A stretch of 64,000 bases of DNA. Source: Halomarina oriensis (GTDB taxonomy: Archaea > Halobacteriota > Halobacteria > Halobacteriales > Haloarculaceae). The notes beneath the pieces are model-generated. The model was given only the letters and a program-made list of their open reading frames with translations. It was not told where the DNA came from and did not search any database. The translations under genes and the position numbers were made by a program. The DNA lies in NCBI RefSeq assembly GCF_009791395.1, contig NZ_WSZK01000008.1, positions 57,810-121,809 on the forward strand, written 5' to 3'. This document shows positions 25,859 to 34,944 of the stretch, in pieces (the first letter of the stretch is position 1; the number at the start of each line of letters is the position of its first letter).

Positions 25859-26425
25859 ATGGACGCCGCGCCCCTCCTCGACGAACTCCGGACGCTCGCA
25901 CAGAACGGTCTACGCTACGCCGACGACCCGTGGGAGGAGCGACGCTGGGAGCGCGTCCTCGAACTCGCCAGCGAGTACTACGGCGAGCACCTCGGCGTCC
26001 CGTCGGAGGTCGTCCGCGAGCGGTTCGCCGCCGAGGTCGGTCACGTCACGACGAAGGTGGGTGCGGGGGCCGTCGTCACCGACGACGAGGGCCGCCTCCT
26101 GCTCCAGCACCGCGCGGACGACGAGACGTGGGGCATCCCCGGCGGGTGGGTCGAACCGGGCGAGTCACCCGACGAGACCGTCAGGCGTGAGACCCGCGAG
26201 GAGACGGGTCTCGACGTCGAGGTCGGTGCCCTGCTCGGGGTGTTTACCCGGAGACCGGGCGCACACGGTCCACACGGCCAGCTGCAGCTACCCTACCGGT
26301 GTCGGGTGGTCGGCGGGGACGTCGAACCCTCCCACGAGTCGCTCGCCGTCGCGTATCGTCGTCCCGAGGCGGTCGAGGCGTGGCACGCCGACCACGCCGA
26401 GTTCCTCGGCGAGGTGCTCGACTGA
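25859..26425 (+). CDS. Nudix hydrolase
   Basis: 188 residues. The Nudix box is complete at about residues 95-118 (GWVEPGESPDETVRRETREE, then TGL), with the REx2EE metal-binding core. About 65 N-terminal residues form a helical extension of the NUDIX_4/ADP-ribose type, and VGAGAVVTDDEGRLLLQHRA starts the fold. Likely substrates are ADP-ribose or related nucleoside diphosphate compounds. It is 50 bases behind the rhomboid gene on the same strand. Confidence 0.88.
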   Translation: MDAAPLLDELRTLAQNGLRYADDPWEERRWERVLELASEYYGEHLGVPSEVVRERFAAEVGHVTTKVGAGAVVTDDEGRLLLQHRADDETWGIPGGWVEPGESPDETVRRETREETGLDVEVGALLGVFTRRPGAHGPHGQLQLPYRCRVVGGDVEPSHESLAVAYRRPEAVEAWHADHAEFLGEVLD

Positions 26426-26443
26426 GTCGAACCGTCGAGCGGG

Positions 26444-27298
26444 CTACTCGCGCCAGGACTTCGCCTTCGCCGCCACCGGCAACAGCCGTTTGCCGAGTCC
26501 GAACAGGCCGTCTCTGACCCGGTCGGGGAGGTGGCCGATAGCCGCCGAGACGTACGCCGCGGTCCCGACGTAGTAGCGCGACTTCGGGTCGTCGACGCTC
26601 GCCGCGTCCAGAATCACCGCCGCCACCTCCTCGGGTGAACTGGACGCCGACCCGCCGCCCCAGACGGCGAGGTTGTCGTCGTACATCCGGTAGAGCCAGT
26701 CGTACGCGCCCGACCGGTCGAGGTTCTCGAACTCGGCCGTATACCGGTCGTCGAAGCCGGTCTCGACCGCCTCCGGTTCGACGACGACCACCGCGATACC
26801 CTCGTCTGCGACCTCCACCCGGAGCGCGTCGTGCATCGCCTCCAGCGCGGCTTTCGACGCACAGTGGACGCCACCACCGGGAGCCGCGACGAGTCCGGTC
26901 GTCCCCGACACCGTGACGATTCGACCCGACCCGCGTTCGCGCATGTGCGGGAGCACTGCTCGAATCAGTCGATGCGGGCCGTGGACGTTCACGTCGTACT
27001 GTGCTCTCGACTGCTCGACGGGGATGTCCTCCAGCGCTCCGAACTGGGCGTAGCCCGCACAGTTGACGAGACAGTCTATCTGCCCCGTCTCGTCGTCGAT
27101 TCGTGCGACGACCCGAGCGACCGCGTCGTCGTCGGTCACGTCGAGGGAGTCGGTCTCACAGCCTGCGTCGTGGAGCGTGTCGAGGTCGGCCGCCTCTCGG
27201 GCCGTCGCGTACACCGTCCAGCCGTCGTCCGCGAACGCCAGCGCGGTCGCTCGGCCGACACCCGACGAACAGCCCGTCACGAGCACCGTTCGTGTCAT
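26444..27298 (-). CDS. SDR-family oxidoreductase
   Basis: A 284-residue short-chain dehydrogenase. VLVTGCSSGVGRATALAFAD is the cofactor site, followed by LVNCAGYAQFGALEDIP and the catalytic TVSGTTGLVAAPGGGVHCAS. At the Tyr position of YxxxK a VHCASK is found, so the usual Tyr is replaced by His. The rest is intact, including a C-terminal membrane-facing region (YYVGTAAYVSAAIGHLPDRV) as in retinol-type SDRs. Convergent with the Nudix gene. Confidence 0.78.
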   Translation of the reverse strand: MTRTVLVTGCSSGVGRATALAFADDGWTVYATAREAADLDTLHDAGCETDSLDVTDDDAVARVVARIDDETGQIDCLVNCAGYAQFGALEDIPVEQSRAQYDVNVHGPHRLIRAVLPHMRERGSGRIVTVSGTTGLVAAPGGGVHCASKAALEAMHDALRVEVADEGIAVVVVEPEAVETGFDDRYTAEFENLDRSGAYDWLYRMYDDNLAVWGGGSASSSPEEVAAVILDAASVDDPKSRYYVGTAAYVSAAIGHLPDRVRDGLFGLGKRLLPVAAKAKSWRE

Positions 27299-27355
27299 GG
27301 TTGCTCGCTCGCTCCCAGCAGGGATACCGCTGTGGGCGGCCTGAGAAGGGACCGG

Positions 27356-27967
27356 TCACCACTCGATGCGGAACACCTCCGTCTCGATGGTCCGCCGGTC
27401 GTCGGTGTGGAAGTCGAACTGTCGGTCCACGTCGAACGCGGCGGCGAAGGCGTGGGTCACCTCGCCGGCGTGGTCCGCCGCGAACGAGTCGACGAACGCA
27501 CGTGACCCCGCGTTGTGTATCGTGTACGAGACGTCGGCGACGGCGGCAGCGGTCCGCAGAAACGCGCGGTCGGCGTGTTCGTTCCCTCGCTGTGCGCCGA
27601 ACGGCGGGTTCGAGAACACCGTCACACCGTCGAGGCGGAGCGGGAGGCGGGTCGCGTCGCCTCGGACCCACGCCGGAGCCGTCGGCGTGTCGAGTCGCCT
27701 CGTGTTCTCTCGGGCGGTGGTGAGCGCGTCCGCGTCCAGTTCGACGCCGACGACGGCGGGTGCCCCCGCCAGCGCCGCCCCGAGTGCGAGCAGGCCCGTC
27801 CCGCTCCCGAGGTCCACGACCGGCCGCGAGAGGTCGCCCTGCACGGCCGCGAGGTGGACGACGTGCGCCGCGATGTCCGCCGGCGTCGGGTACTGCTCGA
27901 ACGCGACCTGCGGGTCGGCGAACCCGTCGAGTTCCTGCAGGTGCCGTTCGAGCGTTCGCCGGTTCAC
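27356..27967 (-). CDS. METTL5-family SAM-dependent methyltransferase
   Basis: About 203 residues from the GTG at 27967 (VNRRTLERHLQELDGFADPQ). The family's EQYPTPADIAAHVV follows. The SAM site is VVDLGSGTGLLALGA with acidic VGVELDADAL, and the catalytic NPPF motif is in VFSNPPFGAQRGNEHADRAF. Archaeal and human METTL5 proteins methylate adenine (m6A) in rRNA (known for human 18S; likely but unproven for archaea). Upstream codons to 28231 are rejected as non-coding. It is divergent from a small zinc-ribbon gene. Confidence 0.85.
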   Translation of the reverse strand: MNRRTLERHLQELDGFADPQVAFEQYPTPADIAAHVVHLAAVQGDLSRPVVDLGSGTGLLALGAALAGAPAVVGVELDADALTTARENTRRLDTPTAPAWVRGDATRLPLRLDGVTVFSNPPFGAQRGNEHADRAFLRTAAAVADVSYTIHNAGSRAFVDSFAADHAGEVTHAFAAAFDVDRQFDFHTDDRRTIETEVFRIEW

Positions 27968-28093
27968 GCTGCTGGGTCCGTCACCGACCCGCGAAAGGAT
28001 TGCGGGACGGCGACGCGACGGCCGCTCGGCCCCGCGAGACCTACCGGTTCGACGATAAGTTAGATTCATCACCCCACACTCGAACGGGCGCGT

Positions 28094-28261
28094 ATGGACT
28101 GTCCGCGCTGTGAGACCACGCTCGAATCCTACACCCTGTACGGGAAGGAGGCGGTGGCGTGTGAGAGCTGTGGCTACCTGGGGGTCACCGTGGAGCATCG
28201 GAGCGAGCCGAAAGAAATCGAGTCGTGGCAAGCGGCACTCGACCGGTTCAACACCGGGTAG
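28094..28261 (+). CDS. Small zinc-ribbon protein
   Basis: 55 residues: MDCPRCETTLESYTLYGKEA, then VACESCGYLGVTVEH and an acidic helix EPKEIESWQAALDRFNTG. The two CxxC knuckles form one zinc site, similar to TFIIB-type ribbons. It is too short for many gene finders. It is divergent from the METTL5-like gene and convergent with the actin-like gene 15 bases away. Function unknown. Confidence 0.78.
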   Translation: MDCPRCETTLESYTLYGKEAVACESCGYLGVTVEHRSEPKEIESWQAALDRFNTG

Positions 28262-28275
28262 CCGCTCGAAATCGC

Positions 28276-29403
28276 TTACTGGCTCTGCTTCTTCGAGGAC
28301 TGCTTCGAGGATTTGCCTTTCGAGGTCTTCCCCTTCGAGGAGTTCCCGTTCGAACTCGCCTGCTTCGACCCCTTGCCGTTGGAGTTCGAGGACTTCACGG
28401 GCTTGCTCTTCTGGGGCTTGTCGCGGTCCTCCTCGGAGCGGGCGGCGACGAGCGACCCACGGGCGACGCTGTAGAGCGGTTCGTCGGCGCGCGTGACGCC
28501 GCTGACCGAGAACGGCAGGCTGGACTCGTCGAGGTGGTCCTCGAAGAGTTTCTCGAAGCCGTCGGGCGAGGACGTCCCACCGGTGACGACGACGGGGACG
28601 TCGAGACCTTCCTCGACGTCCTCCTCGTCGACCTCGCGGGCGATGTTCTCGATGACGTAGTCGAGCAGGTTCTCGTAGTAGATGGCGAGCGCACCCTCCA
28701 CACCGCCGACGTCCGTCTTGAAGTCCAGTTCGAAGTCGTCCTCCTTGATGGAGGTGACCTTGTCGACGGGCTTGCCCGTCGCGCGGGCGGCCTGCTCGTC
28801 GACCCAGTCCCCACCGCGGGCGATGGAGAACGTCATGACCGGCACCGCGTAGTACGCGAGACAGATGTTCGTCATCCCCGCACCGAAGCTCACGCCGAGA
28901 CCGGTGAAGTTGTTGTCAGCGAGTTCGCTGTAGATGACGGCCATCCCCTCGTTGATGGGTTCGGGCTCGTAGCCCATGTCAGCGAGGAACGACTCGCACG
29001 TCTTCTGGTGGTAGAGCGTCGAGAGGTCCGAGTCGATGGGGTCCGCGGGCGTCGAGAAGTGGATCTTCTCGCCGGGGTAGTCCGGCTCGCCGGCGACCTG
29101 CTCGATGATGAGTTTGATCATCGGGATGGCGCTCTTCTCGTCGTTCGAGAGGATACCGCGCTGCATCGGGCGGCGCGTCTCCTGTTTGAAGATGTTCGCG
29201 AAGTTGAGCGCGTCGTCACCGACGACGTACACCTTGTCGTCCTTCCGGATGTGGAGGACGTCCGACCGCGAGAGCATCTGCTCCGCCATGTCGCTGTGTT
29301 CTATCTCCACGAAGGAGTTGCGCTGCTGGACGAACACCGTGTCGTTGTCGTCCTGTTTTCCCGAGATGATGTTCATCGTGCCGACGTCTAGGCCTTTCGC
29401 CAT
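28276..29403 (-). CDS. Salactin/volactin-type archaeal actin homologue
   Basis: 375 residues. [19 protein letters not shown] carries the actin phosphate-1 loop and [20 protein letters not shown] the phosphate-2 loop. [17 protein letters not shown] is the adenosine-binding region. It matches the haloarchaeal cytoskeletal proteins salactin (Halobacterium) and volactin (Haloferax), dynamic filaments linked to low-phosphate partitioning and cell shape respectively (published). The last about 50 residues are a Ser/Lys/Asn-rich tail of repeated KGKSSK-like units, basic in an otherwise acidic proteome. A TATA box (29424-29433) precedes the ATG. The membrane-protein gene at 29547-30461 lies upstream on the same strand. 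Confidence 0.88.
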   Translation of the reverse strand: MAKGLDVGTMNIISGKQDDNDTVFVQQRNSFVEIEHSDMAEQMLSRSDVLHIRKDDKVYVVGDDALNFANIFKQETRRPMQRGILSNDEKSAIPMIKLIIEQVAGEPDYPGEKIHFSTPADPIDSDLSTLYHQKTCESFLADMGYEPEPINEGMAVIYSELADNNFTGLGVSFGAGMTNICLAYYAVPVMTFSIARGGDWVDEQAARATGKPVDKVTSIKEDDFELDFKTDVGGVEGALAIYYENLLDYVIENIAREVDEEDVEEGLDVPVVVTGGTSSPDGFEKLFEDHLDESSLPFSVSGVTRADEPLYSVARGSLVAARSEEDRDKPQKSKPVKSSNSNGKGSKQASSNGNSSKGKTSKGKSSKQSSKKQSQ

Positions 29404-29423
29404 ATCCGGTCGTTCGAGCAAAC

Positions 29424-29433
29424 CATAATAAAG
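29424..29433 (-). promoter_or_regulatory. TATA box of the actin-like gene
   Basis: CTTTATTATG on the minus strand, about 21-30 bases before the ATG at 29403, in a local A/T-rich patch. It fits a leaderless promoter, so the actin gene can be transcribed independently of the membrane-protein gene upstream. Confidence 0.55.
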
Positions 29434-29546
29434 TTTCTCTCTACTCGTATAGATTCGGATTGAAGAAAATCGTCAGCAGTTGCTCGTCGGCGTGACAGAA
29501 CCGTAGCCCACAGAATCGTGGTCCGGAGTCGGCCGGAGTGGCCCGA

Positions 29547-30461
29547 CTACCCGAGATTCAGCATCGACTTCAACCGGCCGACGATACCGCCGCTGTTGAG
29601 GTCGGCCATCTTCTCCTCGCGTTCGGCGTCCTTGCGCTGTTCCTCCTGAAGTCGTGCCAGCGCCGCGGCCTGGTCGTCGGTCCCCGACCCACGGGACGTC
29701 TCGCGGGCCGGTTCGCCACCGCGCATCCCCTGGAGGCCGGCGACGGCCGCGTCGACGCTACCCCCCGCCGAGCGGTGGGACTTCGCTTCGACGCCCTCGA
29801 ACCCGGAGGTGTCGAGTCCCGTGGAGTCGTCGTTGACGGTGATACGCCGGGTGTTGTCCTTCGGGACGCCGCCCCAGGTCATCTCGGTGTTCGCCATCGC
29901 CTCGTCGATGTCGCGGCGCACGTCCTCGTCGGTCACCTCGGGGCCGGTGTCCTCCTCGGTCGCTTCGGCGACGACCTTGTCGGGGCTGGCACGCTCGACG
30001 TGGTAGCTGACGAGTGCGGCGAACGTCGCGGCGACGACGGTGACGACACCCAGTGCGTAGAGACCGACGCCCTGCACGCTGTAGTCGACGCCCGAGTTCA
30101 CGTTCCACTGCCACGGGTGCGCCCAGACGAACAGCGCGATGGCCGCGAGACTGAACCCCTCGCCGACGAGCGCACCGATGCGTGCCCGCTTGTCCAGCGG
30201 CAACAGCACCGTCACGCCGAGGAACAGCGTCGGCAGTCCGGCCGCGCCGACCGCGAACGCGATTTCACGGAGCCAGAACGTCTTCCCCGGACCGAACGCG
30301 ACCTGTTCGAGGACGAACAGTATCAGTCCGACCAGTGCCAGGGCCAACCCACCGAAGAACAGCGCGAACCCCGCGTAGACGTCGATCTGACGCTCCGGTT
30401 CGCCGATGAAGCGTCGATACCACTCGACCAGTGTCGCCTCGATACTGCCATCGTCGCTCAT
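29547..30461 (-). CDS. Four-helix membrane protein with disordered linker, upstream of the actin-like gene
   Basis: 304 residues: four predicted membrane helices between residues 25 and 145 (FALFFGGLALALVGLILFVL, EIAFAVGAAGLPTLFLGVTV, GFSLAAIALFVWAH and GLYALGVVTVVAATFAALVS). A long polar, probably disordered segment follows, then a conserved-looking end (EEKMADLNSGGIVGRLKSML). N-terminal helices, disordered linker and short C-terminal motif resemble haloarchaeal membrane anchors for cytoskeletal or division proteins such as CdpA; that comparison is inference from memory. Own TATA-like box near 30483. About 144 bases separate it from the actin gene. Confidence 0.7.
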   Translation of the reverse strand: MSDDGSIEATLVEWYRRFIGEPERQIDVYAGFALFFGGLALALVGLILFVLEQVAFGPGKTFWLREIAFAVGAAGLPTLFLGVTVLLPLDKRARIGALVGEGFSLAAIALFVWAHPWQWNVNSGVDYSVQGVGLYALGVVTVVAATFAALVSYHVERASPDKVVAEATEEDTGPEVTDEDVRRDIDEAMANTEMTWGGVPKDNTRRITVNDDSTGLDTSGFEGVEAKSHRSAGGSVDAAVAGLQGMRGGEPARETSRGSGTDDQAAALARLQEEQRKDAEREEKMADLNSGGIVGRLKSMLNLG

Positions 30462-30522
30462 TACAGGCCCTTACGAATTGGAGTATATGACTGTTGGGCC
30501 TATGGAGATTACCCGACCGCCG

Positions 30523-31152
30523 TCACGACGACGGCTCGACGGCCTCGTGACGGTCCGTCTCGGTGTACGCGAGGGCCGTCTGCCCGGCGTAGACGCGGTC
30601 ACCCTCCTCGACGGTGAGGTCGTCGCGCGTGACCTCGGGGGGCAACACCACGTCGGCGCGACTTCCGAACGAGATGTGCCCGATTCGCTCGCCCCGCTGG
30701 ACGGTGTCTCCGACGGCGACCGACGGGTGGATGCGCCGGGCGAACCACCCGGCGATGAGGACGACGCTGTGGTCCTCGAAGACGAGTTCGACCTGTTCGT
30801 TCTCGTCGGAGTCCTTCGAGAACGCCGGCTTGTACGCGCCGGGGCGACGGGTCACCTCCCGGACGGTCCCACCGAGTGGAGCACGGTTGACGTGGACGTC
30901 GGTCGCACTCATGTAGACGCCCACGCGGAGTCGGTCGCCCGCTTCACGAATCACCGAAACGCGGCCGTCGGCCGGCGAGACGGCACCCGTCGGAGCGACC
31001 CGGCGCTCCGGGTCGCGGTAGAACTGGAGGACGAACCCCGAGACGAGCAGTCCGGCCGCCGCGGCGAACGGTGAGCGGACGGCCGCGAGCACCCCCGCGA
31101 CGAAGGCGACCAGCGCGTACCTCACTCCCTGTGGGACGAATCGTCGAACCAT
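30523..31152 (-). CDS. Archaetidylserine (phosphatidylserine-type) decarboxylase proenzyme
   Basis: About 209 residues. N-terminal hydrophobic segments (GVRYALVAFVAGVLAAVRSP and AAAAGLLVSGFVLQFYRDPE) anchor it to the membrane. The core has SPADGRVSVI and FMSATDVHVNR-like VYMSATDVHVNRAPLGGTV, and near the C-terminus ISFGSRADVVLP. The Gly-Ser in FGSR is the self-cleavage site that makes the pyruvoyl group. It decarboxylates archaetidylserine to archaetidylethanolamine; in Haloferax this step is linked to archaeosortase-dependent lipid anchoring of surface proteins. Start at 31152 is preferred over 31182. No archaetidylserine synthase is next to it. Confidence 0.87.
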   Translation of the reverse strand: MVRRFVPQGVRYALVAFVAGVLAAVRSPFAAAAGLLVSGFVLQFYRDPERRVAPTGAVSPADGRVSVIREAGDRLRVGVYMSATDVHVNRAPLGGTVREVTRRPGAYKPAFSKDSDENEQVELVFEDHSVVLIAGWFARRIHPSVAVGDTVQRGERIGHISFGSRADVVLPPEVTRDDLTVEEGDRVYAGQTALAYTETDRHEAVEPSS

Positions 31153-31249
31153 GACGGTAGTCGGTCGTCGTTCTCCCTTCACGCCGAACTAGCTTTCCAT
31201 CCGTGCCGGCCCACCGGGAGTTAAGCGGTCGGCCACTCTGACTGTGGCT

Positions 31250-32203
31250 ATGGCTGACGAACCACATCCGCAGGCACGGACCGTCCTCGACATCGTCGAC
31301 ACCAGAGCACGGCCACCGACGTACGCGCTCTCCGTCGAGAGCGCCCGCGCGGCGCTGAAGTCCTTCTTCGTCGACACCGACCCGGACCCCGTCGGTGGCG
31401 AGGTGAGCGACTTCTCCATCGAGGGGCCGGAGTCCGACATCCCCGTTCGACTCTACACCCCTGGCGGCGAGAGACCGCACCCCGCACTCGTCTACCTCCA
31501 CGGCGGGGGGTTCGTCCTCGGTGACCTCGACACGGTGGACAACGTCTGTCGCGCGGTCTGTCGCCGCGCGGAGTGTGCCGTCCTCAGCGTCGACTACCGC
31601 CGTGCGCCCGAACACGTCTTCCCGGCGGCACTGGAGGACAGTTACGCCGCCGTCTCGTGGCTCGCGGACCACGGCGACCACGTCGGCGTCGACACCGACC
31701 GAATCGCCGTGGGCGGGGACAGCGCTGGTGCGAACCTCACCGCTGGAGTGACCCTGATGGCCCGTGACGACCGGTCGATGGGACAGGACGCCCCAGACAT
31801 CGCCCGGCAGGTGCTCGTCTACCCGGTCGTCTCCTCGGCCGTCCACGGCGAGTTCGACTCCTACGAGGAGAACGGCGAGGGCTACTTCCTCGAACGCGAC
31901 AGCATGCACTGGTTCCACGAGAAGTACCTGCCCGACCCGACGATGCGGCGTAACGAGTACGCCGCGCCGCTCCTCGCGGGTGACCTCTCGGGACTCCCCC
32001 CGGCGACGGTCGTCACCGCCGGGTTCGACCCGTTGCGTGACGAGGGCCAGGAGTACGCCGACAGACTGGAGTCGGACGGCGTCGACGTCTCGCGCCACCA
32101 CTACGAGGGGATGATCCACGGGTTCGTCTCGATGCTGGACTACGTCGACCCGGCCCACGACGCTCTCGACGACGTGGTCGCGGACCTCTCCGTGACCTTT
32201 TGA
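31250..32203 (+). CDS. Alpha/beta hydrolase of the hormone-sensitive-lipase family
   Basis: 317 residues. The oxyanion-hole motif HGGG lies in VYLHGGGFVLGDLDTVD, the nucleophile Ser in GGDSAGANLTAG, the acid Asp in FDPLRDEGQEY and the His in EGMIHGF. These are the full HSL (family IV) esterase signatures, and the N-terminal cap is present. The gene at 47277-48218 is a paralogue with nearly the same layout. It is divergent from the decarboxylase gene. Substrate range unknown; short acyl esters are typical. Confidence 0.9.
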   Translation: MADEPHPQARTVLDIVDTRARPPTYALSVESARAALKSFFVDTDPDPVGGEVSDFSIEGPESDIPVRLYTPGGERPHPALVYLHGGGFVLGDLDTVDNVCRAVCRRAECAVLSVDYRRAPEHVFPAALEDSYAAVSWLADHGDHVGVDTDRIAVGGDSAGANLTAGVTLMARDDRSMGQDAPDIARQVLVYPVVSSAVHGEFDSYEENGEGYFLERDSMHWFHEKYLPDPTMRRNEYAAPLLAGDLSGLPPATVVTAGFDPLRDEGQEYADRLESDGVDVSRHHYEGMIHGFVSMLDYVDPAHDALDDVVADLSVTF

Positions 32204-32244
32204 GCCACGGGAAAGCACTTATCTCCCCGACAGGTCGTGACGGT

Positions 32245-33213
32245 ATGCGACGCCGACAGGTCCTCGCGCTCGCGGCGGTCGGTCTGGCGGGGTGTCTCTC
32301 CGATCCCTCGCCCAGCCCCAACGGCACCGACGACGGGACGACGACGCCAGCGACGACGGTGACGACCGAGACCCCCGAATCTCCCGACGTCGGGGCGTAC
32401 CCCGGTGACTGCCCGAGGTATGGCGATAGCACCCTCGTCTGTGCCGACGCTGCACCGGACGACGTGCCGTTGCGGATGACCGCGTCACGGTCGTCGGTCG
32501 AACTGCCCGGGACGGTCGAGTTCACGCTCTCGAACGACACCGAGGTACGCTTCGAGACGAACCACTACGGCGCACTGCTCCACAAGCGAGTCGACGGCGA
32601 GTGGTTCCGCATCGCGCCGACCATCGTCGAAGAGCCACTGATGTACATCGTCCCCGGCGACAGTCACACGTGGTCGGTTACGCTCGAACACGCCCCCGAC
32701 GAACAGGCACGTGGTGGTGGCGACGACGAACGACGAGTCGCCGGACTCGGCGGCGGGCGCTACGCGTTCGGCAACGACGGCTGGTTCTCCACAGGGAACT
32801 ACGAGGAGTCGGTCGCACTCGCCACGACGTTCGAGGTCGACGCGCCACCGGCAGCGTTGACGACGACCGGCGACGTGAGCGAGGTCTCTGTCGAGGACGA
32901 CACGGTCACCGCACGGTGGAGCGGTGGCTACGACGGTGAGGGCTCCTCGGAAGGGACGTTCGTCCTGCGTGTGGTCGATGGGACCGCGGAGCACCGACTC
33001 GTCACGGAGCAGGTGCTCCAGCCAGGTGGCTTCGGTCGGTCACGCCCACTCCGCGACGCGCTCGCGTTGCTACTCGACCGGAACGTCCAAACGGCTCGAC
33101 TATCCGGGTCGACAGGGACGACCCCTGCGTTCGGCGTTCGAGAACCAACTCGGTTCGAGTACGACGGGCAGAGCTACGAGATGAGTGCCGAGAAAGCAGG
33201 AGAGGCGAGGTAG
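32245..33213 (+). CDS. Secreted lipoprotein, function unknown
   Basis: 322 residues. MRRRQVLALAAVGLAGCLSD gives an Arg-rich n-region and lipobox LAGC, then a Ser/Thr/Pro linker of about 40 residues typical of haloarchaeal surface lipoproteins. The mature part has an immunoglobulin-like strand pattern (PGTVEFTLSNDTEVRFETNH, YIVPGDSHTWSVTLEHAP) related to intracellular-proteinase-inhibitor/BsuPI-like folds. ATG 32245 chosen over 32200 because it starts the signal peptide. Convergent with dph2. Confidence 0.68.
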   Translation: MRRRQVLALAAVGLAGCLSDPSPSPNGTDDGTTTPATTVTTETPESPDVGAYPGDCPRYGDSTLVCADAAPDDVPLRMTASRSSVELPGTVEFTLSNDTEVRFETNHYGALLHKRVDGEWFRIAPTIVEEPLMYIVPGDSHTWSVTLEHAPDEQARGGGDDERRVAGLGGGRYAFGNDGWFSTGNYEESVALATTFEVDAPPAALTTTGDVSEVSVEDDTVTARWSGGYDGEGSSEGTFVLRVVDGTAEHRLVTEQVLQPGGFGRSRPLRDALALLLDRNVQTARLSGSTGTTPAFGVREPTRFEYDGQSYEMSAEKAGEAR

Positions 33214-33228
33214 GAGAGAACGGCTCGC

Positions 33229-34284
33229 TTACCAGGTGCCGTGGAAGGTGTCGAACGACAGCGAATCCAGTGGCTCTTCGCCGACGGCGATCTGGTACTC
33301 GCCGGGAGTGAGCATCGGCTGTTTGAACTGCGGGCCGTCGTCGGTGGTGATGCGTGGACAGCCGGTGTTGACGTAGGCGTCGAAGCCGAACTGCGTCAGG
33401 CGGTCGGGCGTGACCTCGTCCATCGTCAGCAGGTAGGCGTTCTCGTTGTTCTCGACGATGTCGTTGGCGACCTCCCAGCGGCCCTGTCCGATCTTCGTGC
33501 AGAAGACGACGCCCCACGTCTCGGCGTCCATCGCGCGGTGGACCGCGCCGTAGCGCTGTTTGAGGAACTTCTCGGTGTCCGCGACGGTGACGACGTTGTT
33601 GACGGGGTCGGCGATGACGACGGTCTTCTCGGGGTGTTCCATCGCCAGGCCGAGCGGGTGGAACTTCCCGCCGCCGACGTAGAGCACCTGGTCGGCGTCG
33701 ATGTCCGCCGACGCGTAGTTACAGCCGAGCACCTGCCCCTCGTGGGTGAGTCGGTCGTCGCCACGACGGGTGTGGACCTCGTAGCCCCGGTCGCCGAGCC
33801 ACGCCTTCATCTCCTCGAACTTGTTCATGTGCTGGGCCGTCGTCACGAGGCCGACGTGGGGGTCCTCCTCGGGGTCCGACAGCTCCGCGAGCGACTCCTG
33901 CATGATGGGTTCGACCTCGACGTTCGAGAACAGCGGGACGTAGATGATCTTGTCCGACTCCTTCATCGGGGAGTGGCCGAAGTGGACGAACACGTCGGTC
34001 CGGCGCATCATGTAGGTGTCGAGGTCACACGCGCCGTAACAGGGCTGCCCGGAGATGAGGACGCGCGTGCCCTCGGGGAGGAGTTCGCGCAGGTCGTCGG
34101 CGACGTGCGGGGCACGGCGTTTCAGCCCCTCGGGGAACTGGAGGCCGACCTTCTCCGCGCCGCGCTCCTCGACGGCCTCGACGATGCGGTCGAGTTCGTA
34201 GTCCCACGTGCGCTCGTGCTTGAGGGCCATCCCGGTCTTTCGTAGGTCGCCCTCGGAGTAGTCGCTCCGCGATTCCTGACTCAT
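33229..34284 (-). CDS. dph2: Diphthamide biosynthesis enzyme Dph2 (3-amino-3-carboxypropyltransferase)
   Basis: 351 residues. It transfers the 3-amino-3-carboxypropyl group of S-adenosylmethionine to the conserved His of translation factor EF-2, the first step of diphthamide synthesis. The three cysteines that hold the [4Fe-4S] cluster are seen in SGQPCYGACDLD, LGCNYASAD and VNTGCPRI. VGLQFPEGLKRRAPHVADDL and ADPVNNVV are also family blocks. Archaeal Dph2 works as a homodimer. It starts after a 99-base gap from the rubredoxin-like gene on the same strand, so a loose operon is possible. Confidence 0.93.
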   Translation of the reverse strand: MSQESRSDYSEGDLRKTGMALKHERTWDYELDRIVEAVEERGAEKVGLQFPEGLKRRAPHVADDLRELLPEGTRVLISGQPCYGACDLDTYMMRRTDVFVHFGHSPMKESDKIIYVPLFSNVEVEPIMQESLAELSDPEEDPHVGLVTTAQHMNKFEEMKAWLGDRGYEVHTRRGDDRLTHEGQVLGCNYASADIDADQVLYVGGGKFHPLGLAMEHPEKTVVIADPVNNVVTVADTEKFLKQRYGAVHRAMDAETWGVVFCTKIGQGRWEVANDIVENNENAYLLTMDEVTPDRLTQFGFDAYVNTGCPRITTDDGPQFKQPMLTPGEYQIAVGEEPLDSLSFDTFHGTW

Positions 34285-34383
34285 TACCAGTGCCAGCGGT
34301 TGGACGCGGTTAACGTGTACGGTCCGGAGTGACCGTGCGGCTGTGGCTCACGCCCGCACGCCCGTCTCTCCCGTAGCCGCCGG

Positions 34384-34680
34384 TCAGTCCTCCAGCCACG
34401 CGTAGAGGTGACGCTTCGGCGTCCCGCAGTTCGGGCACTCCTCGGGGTAGCCGCTCTCGAGGCGACCCATCTCCCCGCACTCCGAACAGCGCCACATCAG
34501 GTAGCCCTCACCGAACTCGTGGCCGGGGTCGGTCTCCAGGTCGATGTGCTCGACCGACTCGCCGGCCCGCACCTGGAACCCCTCCTCGGTGAGCCCACGG
34601 ATGAGTCCCAGCTCGTTCCCCTCGTCGTCGTAGACGGTCTGTCCGGGTTTCACCGTCGTCCGAATGCCATCGCTCGCCAT
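34384..34680 (-). CDS. Rubredoxin-like zinc-ribbon protein (DUF7130-like)
   Basis: 98 residues: an N-terminal beta domain (VKPGQTVYDDEGNELGLIRG, with LTEEGFQVRAGESVEHIDLE) followed by a C-terminal knuckle pair WRCSECGEMGRLESGYPEEC and PNCGTPKRHLYAW. The rubredoxin-like spacing of CxxC...CxxC suggests iron or zinc. It matches a haloarchaeal family I recall as DUF7130. ATG 34680 is preferred; in-frame upstream sequence runs over the divergent YlbF promoter and gene. Confidence 0.8.
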   Translation of the reverse strand: MASDGIRTTVKPGQTVYDDEGNELGLIRGLTEEGFQVRAGESVEHIDLETDPGHEFGEGYLMWRCSECGEMGRLESGYPEECPNCGTPKRHLYAWLED

Positions 34681-34944
34681 ACGTAGTGACAGCGTGTCAA
34701 CGAGCATGAAACTGCTGGCGCGGACGGTCGGAGCCGCCGCCGACGCGGAGTGTCCGGGACCGGAGACGGTTCGCCCCACCGAGTCGAGCCAGCGTCGCCA
34801 GAGCGAGACCGTGACGGTGCCACCGACACCGCAGGGAGCGACGAGTACACTGGACAGGACGAGACGACGACGCTCGCGGCGGCTGTCGCGGCCGCCCGTC
34901 CGGAGCTTCGGCAGACCTAAACCCGCCGAGTCCCAAGCCGAACC

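Noticed and set aside
34907..34922. Dyad CTTCGGC-AG-ACCTAAA before ylbF as a further iron operator
   Set aside because: Only the right half matches well and it doubles as TATA-like box; kept as a weak half-site, not annotated.
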